Of a DNA stretch of 64,000 nt, positions 59,782 to 64,000 are shown piece by piece. Every line of letters begins with the position of its first letter. The first letter of the stretch is position 1. The notes under the pieces are model-generated. The model saw nothing but the letters and a program-made list of their open reading frames with translations, searched no databases and was not told where the DNA came from. This DNA comes from 34-65-8 sp963529855 (GTDB lineage Bacteria; Pseudomonadota; Alphaproteobacteria; Sphingomonadales; Sphingomonadaceae), in assembly GCA_963529855.1 (NCBI GenBank), contig CAURZK010000002.1:1-64000 (forward strand). The letters run 5' to 3'. The position numbers and the translations under genes were made by a program.

Positions 59782-61173
59782 ATGATCGAACGTGCGATGT
59801 ACGCCGGACCAGCCCTGCGCAGGTTGCGCAAGCGCGAAGGGTTGACCCAGGCGGCGATGGCCGCGCGGCTGTCGATCTCGCCGAGCTATCTCAACCTGAT
59901 GGAGCGAAATCAGCGCCCGCTTTCCGCCCGGATCATCGTCCAGGTGGTCGAGCAGTTCGACTTCGACCCGCGTTCGCTGCGTGAAGACGAGGCGATCGGC
60001 GGGCTCGACGGGCTCGCGCGCCGGTTCGCCGACGAACGTTTCGCCGACCTTGCCATCGGGCGGGATGAAGCAGCCGAGCTGTTGTCCGCGGCGCCCAATG
60101 CGGCGGCCGCATTCGCGCGACTGTTCGATAGCGCCGGTGCGGGGCGGGACGAACCCGACGATCCCCTGCGCGCGACCCGGCGCGAAATCGAACGATGGCG
60201 CAACCATTTCGCCGATCTCGACGAAGCGGCGGAGAGGCTGGCGGACGAGATGCGCCTGTCCCGGGCCGAAATCGGCCCGGCCCTGACGGAACGCCTGCGT
60301 GACCGCCACCAGCTGTCGATCCGCATCCTGCCGCGCGACGTCATGGGCGATGCAGTGCGCCGGCTCGACCTTCACGCCCGGCAGCTGCAGTTGTCGGAAA
60401 TGCTGGATCACGCTTCGCGCACTTTCAACATGGCAATCCAGCTTGCCCAGCTCGAGCACGGCGATGCGATCGCCAATATCGCGGGCGGGGCGCAATTTGC
60501 CGACCGGGCCGCTCGCCACATGTTCGAGCGGCACCTGACCGCCTATTTCGCCGCTGCCCTGGTAATGCCCTATGGCCGGTTCCTGCGCGCCTGCGAGGCA
60601 TCGGGTTATGACATCCTGCTGCTCATGCGCCGCTTCGGCGCGGGGTTCGAACAGGTGGCGCACCGCATGACGACGCTTCAGCGGGTTGGCCAGCGAGGCT
60701 TGCCGTTCTTCATGGCCCGGTTCGATCGCGCGGGCCAGATCTCCAAACGCTTTGCCGGTGCCAGCGGTGCGACGCTTCTGGAAAGCGACGCCAGCTGCCC
60801 GCTCTGGTCGGTTCATCGCGCCTTCGAACGCAGCGACGGTTTCGAAGTCCAGGCGATTGTCGTCGACGGTCTGGATAGCGGACCGGATCACTGGGTCACC
60901 ATCACCGCGGCCGTCGCGGGCACGGGCGCTACCGGCAACGCCCGGTTTGCGGTGGTCCTGGGTCTGGAGGCGCGGCTGGCAGGCTCGCTGGCAGATGCGC
61001 GGGGGCTTTCGCTCAGGCGGGAGGATGCGGCGCCCATCGGGTTGGGTTGTGCGCGCTGCTTCCGCCAGGGATGCCTGCAGCGCTCGCTTCCGCCGCGCGG
61101 GGCGGCCTTGCGGTTCGACCGGTCGATGCGGGGGATCACCCCGTTCCAGTTCGGCGACCCCGGAACCGTGTGA
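59782..61173 (+). CDS. ScfR/RamB-type short-chain fatty acid transcriptional regulator
   Basis: A 463-residue regulator: an N-terminal XRE helix-turn-helix (LRRLRKREGLTQAAMAARLS, SPSYLNLMERNQRPLSARI), an IrrE/DUF955-like middle (MLDHASRTFNMAIQLAQLEH, the Zn-peptidase-like fold without an obvious full HEXXH), and the C-terminal DUF2083 module with LGCARCFRQGCLQRSLPP Cys cluster. Such proteins (RamB, PrpC-type) repress or activate glyoxylate shunt and propionate genes in response to acyl-CoA. Being divergent from aceA, with a 142-bp shared region, it very probably regulates isocitrate lyase. TTTAC appears twice in that region (near 59743 and 59771). Confidence 0.9.
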   Translation: MIERAMYAGPALRRLRKREGLTQAAMAARLSISPSYLNLMERNQRPLSARIIVQVVEQFDFDPRSLREDEAIGGLDGLARRFADERFADLAIGRDEAAELLSAAPNAAAAFARLFDSAGAGRDEPDDPLRATRREIERWRNHFADLDEAAERLADEMRLSRAEIGPALTERLRDRHQLSIRILPRDVMGDAVRRLDLHARQLQLSEMLDHASRTFNMAIQLAQLEHGDAIANIAGGAQFADRAARHMFERHLTAYFAAALVMPYGRFLRACEASGYDILLLMRRFGAGFEQVAHRMTTLQRVGQRGLPFFMARFDRAGQISKRFAGASGATLLESDASCPLWSVHRAFERSDGFEVQAIVVDGLDSGPDHWVTITAAVAGTGATGNARFAVVLGLEARLAGSLADARGLSLRREDAAPIGLGCARCFRQGCLQRSLPPRGAALRFDRSMRGITPFQFGDPGTV

Positions 61174-61186
61174 CGGGACGCACGTT
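61162..61186 (+). promoter_or_regulatory. Sigma-EcfG-type general stress promoter
   Basis: GGAAC at 61162-61166 and CGTT at 61183-61186 with exactly 16 bases between match the alphaproteobacterial EcfG consensus GGAAC-N16-CGTT. It overlaps the end of the regulator gene and lies 26 bp before the ATG of the small membrane protein, which is the right distance. Confidence 0.75.
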
Positions 61187-61211
61187 TCGGGTCCATTGAA
61201 GGGGAGCAATC

Positions 61212-61499
61212 ATGACCGAAGAACGCATCACCGAAGTTCGCACGCCCGAAGGCAATACGCACACCCACACCACCGTGGTGCACGACGAACCGCGCGGGAG
61301 CGGTGGTTCGGGTTGGGTCGTGGCGCTGCTCATACTGGTGGCGCTGATCGTGGGCGTCGTCCTGTTTACCCAGATGGGCAATTCGGAAATGGCCCGCGAC
61401 ACCGCGATCGCGGACGCTGCCGGTCAGGTCGGCGATGCAGCGCAGCAGGTCGGTGACGCGGCTCAGGACGTCGCCAACGACGTAACCAACAACGAGTAA
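61212..61499 (+). CDS. Small membrane protein (95 aa), probable general-stress gene
   Basis: A soluble acidic N-terminus with EVRTPEGNTHTHTTVVHDEP (His/Thr-rich), one transmembrane helix (GWVVALLILVALIVGVVLFT), and a periplasmic tail with a tandem repeat VGDAAQQVGDAAQDVANDV. No family name. GGGGAG is seven bases before the ATG. The EcfG-like promoter directly upstream predicts induction by osmotic or other general stress. Confidence 0.8.
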   Translation: MTEERITEVRTPEGNTHTHTTVVHDEPRGSGGSGWVVALLILVALIVGVVLFTQMGNSEMARDTAIADAAGQVGDAAQQVGDAAQDVANDVTNNE

Positions 61500-61554
61500 A
61501 TCTATCACCGACGTCGCGGTGTAAAGTTTACCGACATTTCACCTCTGCCCGCTA

Positions 61555-61582
61555 GTCCGGTGTCGCGCACGCGACATCGGAC
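61555..61582. repeat. 28-bp palindrome before the exopolysaccharide transferase gene
   Basis: Arms GTCCGGTGTCGCG and CGCGACATCGGAC are separated by CA, pairing at 12 of 13 positions plus one G-U. It ends 8 bases before the ATG, so it overlaps or adjoins the ribosome binding site. It may be an operator or an mRNA hairpin that occludes initiation. Confidence 0.8.
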
Positions 61583-61590
61583 CGGGACAG

Positions 61591-62976
61591 ATGATCCGCC
61601 TATTCAAGCATTACATCCCGCACGCGGTCGTCCTGCTGGGCATATGCGATTTCGTGCTGCTGGGTGCAGTCGGCGAAACCGCGTGGCAAATTCGCGCGGC
61701 GCAGCTCGACAGTTCGCTCGGACCTGCGCGGGACCGCATCCTGTCCCTCGGCGGCTTTGCGCTTGTTGTCTGGACTGCGATGATCGCGGTCGGGGTTTAC
61801 AGCAGCGAAGCCTTGCGATCGCTGCGCTACGCGGGGGCAAGATTGCTGGTCGCGGTCAGCCTCGGGATCATAGCGCTGTCCGTGCTGGACTATTTCGTGC
61901 CGGGCACGGCCTTCTGGCGCTCGACGCTGCTCTACGCGATGATCCTGGCCATCATCGCCCTGATGCTGAACCGCGTCATCGTGGGTGCCGTGCTGGGCAC
62001 ATCCGCCTTTCGCCGCCGGGTCCTGGTGCTGGGTGCCGGATTGCGGGCCCAACGGATCAAGGCGCTCGCCCAAAGGCCGGAGTCCGGCTTCACTGCCGTT
62101 GCGTTCATCGGGATGAAGGATGGCGGCTTCATCGTGGAGGAAGCAATTCCCCGCGCAGATGTCCACGATCTGGGTGCCCTGGTTCATGATCTGACGGTGA
62201 GCGAGGTCGTGCTGGCGCTGGAGGAACGACGCAATTCCCTGCCGCTCAAAGACCTGCTCCGCGTCAAGACCATGGGCGTGCACGTCAACGATTTCAGCAG
62301 TTTCATGGAACGGGAGACGGGGCGGGTCGATCTCGATTCCGTCAATCCAAGCTGGCTGATCTTTTCCGACGGTTTTTCGTCAGGCCGAATGATTTCCAGT
62401 GCGGCCAAGCGCATGTTCGACGTGCTGGCGAGCGGCCTCTTGTTGATCCTGACCCTGCCGGTGATTGCGCTGTTCGCGGCGCTGGTGAAGCTGGACAGCC
62501 GCGGCCCGGCGTTCTTTCGCCAGACACGCGTCGGCCTCTACGGCCAGCCGTTCGAGGTCATCAAGCTGCGTTCCATGCGCACCGATGCCGAGAAGGACGG
62601 TGCCCGGTGGGCCGAGAAAGACGATCCGCGCGTCACCCGCCTCGGCCGTTTCATTCGCAAGGTGCGTATCGATGAATTGCCGCAAACCTGGAGCGTTCTG
62701 CGCGGGCAGATGAGCTTCGTCGGTCCCCGGCCGGAGGTACCGCAATTCGTGGCAGATCTGGAAGAGCAGCTGCCGTTCTACGCGGAACGACACATGGTGA
62801 AGCCGGGCATCACCGGCTGGGCCCAGATCAATTACCCCTATGGCGCGAGTATCGAGGACGCCCGGCACAAGCTGGAATACGACCTTTACTATGCCAAGAA
62901 CTATACCCCATTTCTCGATCTGCTGATCCTGTTGCAGACCTTGCGCGTCATCCTGTGGCCGGAAGGTGCGCGATGA
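61591..62976 (+). CDS. Exopolysaccharide-type sugar transferase (PEP-CTERM/EpsH-associated)
   Basis: A 461-residue polyprenyl-phosphate sugar-1-phosphate transferase. It has N-terminal membrane helices (VVLLGICDFVLLGAVGETAW, LILTLPVIALFAALV-like final one), a CoA-binding-like Rossmann part (VLVLGAGLRAQRIKALAQRP), and the WecG/PssY-like catalytic domain: AAKRMFDVLASGLLLILTLP, GPAFFRQTRVGLYGQPFEVI, KLRSMRTDAEKDGARWAEKD, RLGRFIRKVRIDELPQTWSV and KPGITGWAQINYPYG. It starts repeat-unit synthesis on the lipid carrier. The following gene is a PrsK-type kinase, which fits a PEP-CTERM/exosortase locus. The stop overlaps it by ATGA. Confidence 0.93.
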   Translation: MIRLFKHYIPHAVVLLGICDFVLLGAVGETAWQIRAAQLDSSLGPARDRILSLGGFALVVWTAMIAVGVYSSEALRSLRYAGARLLVAVSLGIIALSVLDYFVPGTAFWRSTLLYAMILAIIALMLNRVIVGAVLGTSAFRRRVLVLGAGLRAQRIKALAQRPESGFTAVAFIGMKDGGFIVEEAIPRADVHDLGALVHDLTVSEVVLALEERRNSLPLKDLLRVKTMGVHVNDFSSFMERETGRVDLDSVNPSWLIFSDGFSSGRMISSAAKRMFDVLASGLLLILTLPVIALFAALVKLDSRGPAFFRQTRVGLYGQPFEVIKLRSMRTDAEKDGARWAEKDDPRVTRLGRFIRKVRIDELPQTWSVLRGQMSFVGPRPEVPQFVADLEEQLPFYAERHMVKPGITGWAQINYPYGASIEDARHKLEYDLYYAKNYTPFLDLLILLQTLRVILWPEGAR

Positions 62977-64000
62977 GCGGGCTCCTGCTCACCAGCCTCC
63001 ATCTGGCCGGTTTCGTCTTCTATCTGGCCGGCGCGCTGGCCTGTGTGGCTTGCGCGGCGTGGCTGTTGCGCAAGGGGGATGCCGCCCGGCCGGACCGTGT
63101 GCCGACCATCCTCGCTTTGGCAATCGCCGCGATCTGGTGCGTCATCGTTGCGGCGAACGGGCCTGGCGGAGAACTGGCCGGATTGACCCGGACCGTGATG
63201 CAACTGGCGTTCCTGCATGTTCTCTATCGGTTGTTCGCAGCCGATGGGCGGCACGAAAGCCTGCGATTGATCAGGCCGGTGATCGGAGCGCTGGTATTCG
63301 TCGAATGCCTTCAGCCAGTATTGCTGATGATGGCATCGCATATCGCCTTGATGGCGGAACTGGCGCTGATCGTGTTCCAGTTGCAGGCGATGTTCAACAT
63401 CCTCGTCGCCGTTGGGGCACTGGTGCTGCTGCACAACCTCTATGTCGGCGCGTCTCTGGGGACACGCGCTGCATTGCGCTGGAGCGCGGTAACGCTGGCG
63501 GCGATCTGGGGTTACGAGCTCAATCTCTACACCATAGCCTACCTGGCTGATGGGTTGCCGGGCGAATTGCTGGCGCTGCGCGGCCTCATGCTGGCATTCG
63601 CGGCCGGCGGCCTGGCGCTGGGTCTGAGCGGCGCCAGCGAACATATCCGGCTGCGACCTTCGCGGACTGTCGCATTCCAGAGCCTGTCGCTGCCGGTGAT
63701 CGGCGGATACCTGCTGGTCATGGTCGGGATCGCGTTGTCGCTCGATCTGCTGGGGGCGGGGTTCGGGCGGCTGACGCAGGTGACCTTCCTGTTTTTTGCC
63801 CTTCTGGCGGCGCTTTACTGGATGCCGTCGGCGCGGATGCGGGGCTCGCTAAGGGTCATCCTGACCAAGCATCTGTTCCAGCACCGTTACGATTATCGGG
63901 CCGAATGGCTGCGCTTTACCCAAACGATCGGCAGGACGGGCGCCGGCCCGTTCGGCGAGCGTGTCGTGCGCGCCATGGCCGACATGACGGAAAGCCCGGC
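62973..64000 (+). CDS. prsK: PrsK-type sensor histidine kinase of a PEP-CTERM system (truncated by the window)
   Basis: The first 342 residues are visible. An N-terminal region of about eight transmembrane helices (LLTSLHLAGFVFYLAGALAC, LAIAAIWCVIVAANGPGGEL, MLAFAAGGLALGLSGASEHI, LVMVGIALSLDLLGAGFGRL) leads into a cytoplasmic segment LTKHLFQHRYDYRAEWLRFT, which is the typical link into the GAF and kinase domains of PrsK (KHxFxHRYDYRxEWLRF). The kinase domains lie beyond 64000. It overlaps the sugar transferase gene by ATGA and likely partners with a PrsR sigma-54 activator further right. Confidence 0.85.
   Translation, partial: MSGLLLTSLHLAGFVFYLAGALACVACAAWLLRKGDAARPDRVPTILALAIAAIWCVIVAANGPGGELAGLTRTVMQLAFLHVLYRLFAADGRHESLRLIRPVIGALVFVECLQPVLLMMASHIALMAELALIVFQLQAMFNILVAVGALVLLHNLYVGASLGTRAALRWSAVTLAAIWGYELNLYTIAYLADGLPGELLALRGLMLAFAAGGLALGLSGASEHIRLRPSRTVAFQSLSLPVIGGYLLVMVGIALSLDLLGAGFGRLTQVTFLFFALLAALYWMPSARMRGSLRVILTKHLFQHRYDYRAEWLRFTQTIGRTGAGPFGERVVRAMADMTESP

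Noticed and set aside
59755..61209. 484-residue minus-strand frame opposite the ScfR/RamB-type regulator
   Set aside because: Antisense shadow with low-complexity Arg/Gly/Gln composition.

Overview
The window looks like the chromosome of a GC-rich alphaproteobacterium of the order Sphingomonadales, most likely Erythrobacteraceae or a close relative. The pointers are an HWE-type histidine kinase, a DUF2842 gene next to 5-formyl-THF cyclo-ligase, a GGAAC-N16-CGTT general-stress promoter, isocitrate lyase divergent from a ScfR/RamB-type regulator, and a PEP-CTERM-type exopolysaccharide transferase followed by a PrsK-type kinase. All names come from reading the sequence; no database search was possible.

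Layout. (1) 1-12.0 kb is accessory or variable: a truncated unknown gene, a four-PAS GGDEF-EAL protein, DUF1810, several small unknown genes (a Cys-rich zinc-ribbon protein and a one-helix membrane peptide among them), a lipoprotein-like gene whose lipobox Cys is Tyr, and a compact KaiC-like ATPase / HWE histidine kinase / response regulator operon. A ribA-like remnant follows. (2) 12.4-33.9 kb is an integrated mobilizable element ending at a tRNA-Pro(CGG) gene. Its backbone lies on the minus strand: unknown genes, two different DEDD-type 3'-5' exonucleases, a KfrA-like coiled-coil protein, a mobilization module (unknown gene, candidate oriT, MobC-like protein, MOBP-like relaxase, two unknown genes) and a long tyrosine integrase next to the tRNA. 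No type IV secretion or coupling protein gene is visible, so it reads as an IME or as part of a larger ICE running off to the left. Its cargo (23.7-31.4 kb) is a drug or detoxification locus: alpha/beta hydrolase and thioesterase facing an EmrA-EmrB-OMF efflux operon, with a MarR regulator and an ABC1/UbiB-like kinase divergent from it. A shared motif, ATAGTAAA-N3-ATTTAG, lies before the hydrolase operon and in the efflux/MarR divergent region, suggesting one regulon.

(3) 34.1-64 kb is core chromosome: thyA; the branched-chain 2-oxoacid dehydrogenase E1a-E1b-E2 operon; tRNA-Asp; DUF2842, fthC, a candidate 6S RNA and zapA; a central-carbon cluster (transketolase, GAPDH, PGK, hotdog protein, class I aldolase); thiE; two cell-wall enzymes (L,D-transpeptidase, M23 peptidase); efp; inositol monophosphatase followed by a 41-bp triplicated repeat; tRNA-Leu(CAA); purU; an SLC13-like transporter; an M20 amidohydrolase; isocitrate lyase and its probable regulator; a small membrane protein under a general-stress promoter; and, at the right edge, the start of a PEP-CTERM-type exopolysaccharide locus.

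Many neighbours overlap by ATGA, GTGA or TGATG, which supports the operon reading and several start choices. Long antisense ORFs inside the GC-rich genes were treated as shadows.
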